A DNA stretch of 6,410 nucleotides, taken from assembly GCA_947453015.1 (NCBI GenBank), contig CANGFL010000082.1:1-6410 (forward strand). Direction: 5' to 3'. The notes below the pieces were generated by a model that was given only the letters and a program-made list of their open reading frames with translations, was not told the DNA's origin and did not search any database. The translations under genes were made by a program, and so were the position numbers. Source of the DNA: Oxalobacteraceae bacterium (GTDB taxonomy: Bacteria; Pseudomonadota; Gammaproteobacteria; Burkholderiales; Burkholderiaceae_D). Each line of letters begins with the position of its first letter. The stretch's first letter is position 1. Shown here piece by piece: positions 6,341 through 6,410 of the stretch.

Positions 6341-6369
6341 AAAAAAAGCCACATCTGCATGTGGCTTTT
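6341..6369 (+). terminator. Bidirectional intrinsic terminator
   Basis: AGCCACAT (6347-6354), loop CTGC, ATGTGGCT (6359-6366) form a perfect stem flanked by an A7 run (6341-6347) and TTTT (6366-6369). This symmetric layout stops transcription from either side. On the plus strand it serves the 139-aa gene, whose stop codon is about 50 bp upstream. Confidence 0.85.
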
Positions 6370-6378
6370 AGGGCGAGC

Positions 6379-6406
6379 GCGGTGTGCGCATTTTCGCGCA
6401 CGCCGC
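6379..6406. other. GC-rich inverted repeat at the window edge
   Basis: GCGGTGTGCGC (6379-6389) pairs along all 11 positions (one G-T) with GCGCACGCCGC (6396-6406) around the loop ATTTTC. It lies just past the terminator at 6341-6369 and is much GC-richer than the surrounding DNA. No T-run is visible before the window ends. It could be a second terminator, a repetitive extragenic palindrome, or part of a neighbouring feature. Confidence 0.5.
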
Positions 6407-6410
6407 ATGA

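Noticed and set aside
1..6410. CRISPR array, insertion sequence or phage genes
   Set aside because: No regularly spaced repeats, transposase, integrase or terminal inverted repeats were seen; the repeats present are hairpins and protein-level LRRs.

Overview
The window looks like a chromosomal segment of a gammaproteobacterium with moderate GC. It carries a conserved housekeeping block on the minus strand, psd - pssA - (leu leader) - leuA. AT-richer accessory genes lie on the plus strand on both sides. The two leucine-rich-repeat (LRR) proteins resemble the eukaryote-like repertoire of host-associated bacteria such as Legionellales. That placement is an inference from gene style only; no marker gene here fixes the taxon.

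Layout. Positions 23-1075 and 1350-2204 (+) encode two tandem, separately terminated, paralogous proteins. Each has a Ser/Thr-rich N-terminus, a shared pre-LRR segment and ribonuclease-inhibitor-type LRRs. Each gene is followed by a T7 run and then a GCTGGCT/AGCCAGC hairpin. Positions 2329-3873 (-) are leuA (2-isopropylmalate synthase), convergent with the second LRR gene across a strong terminator. The 263-bp gap upstream of leuA is not empty. It holds a 26-codon leader ORF (3981-4061, -) ending in Gly-Leu-Leu-Leu-Leu-Tyr-Leu-Leu-Arg, a leucine attenuation leader peptide. Positions 4137-5015 (-) are pssA and 5052-5690 (-) are psd, 36 bp apart, which together make phosphatidylethanolamine from CDP-diacylglycerol and serine. 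Divergent from psd, 5875-6294 (+) encodes a 139-aa helical protein of unknown function with a strong ribosome binding site. A bidirectional terminator and a GC-rich inverted repeat follow it.

How the parts work together. PssA makes phosphatidylserine in the inner membrane and Psd decarboxylates it to phosphatidylethanolamine. LeuA commits 2-ketoisovalerate to leucine. The leader peptide implies that leuA, although next to the lipid genes, has its own leucine-responsive control. The most interesting signals are this unlabelled leader peptide (with no obvious classical terminator after it), the duplicated LRR gene plus 3' flank units, and a hairpin covering the psd ribosome binding site.
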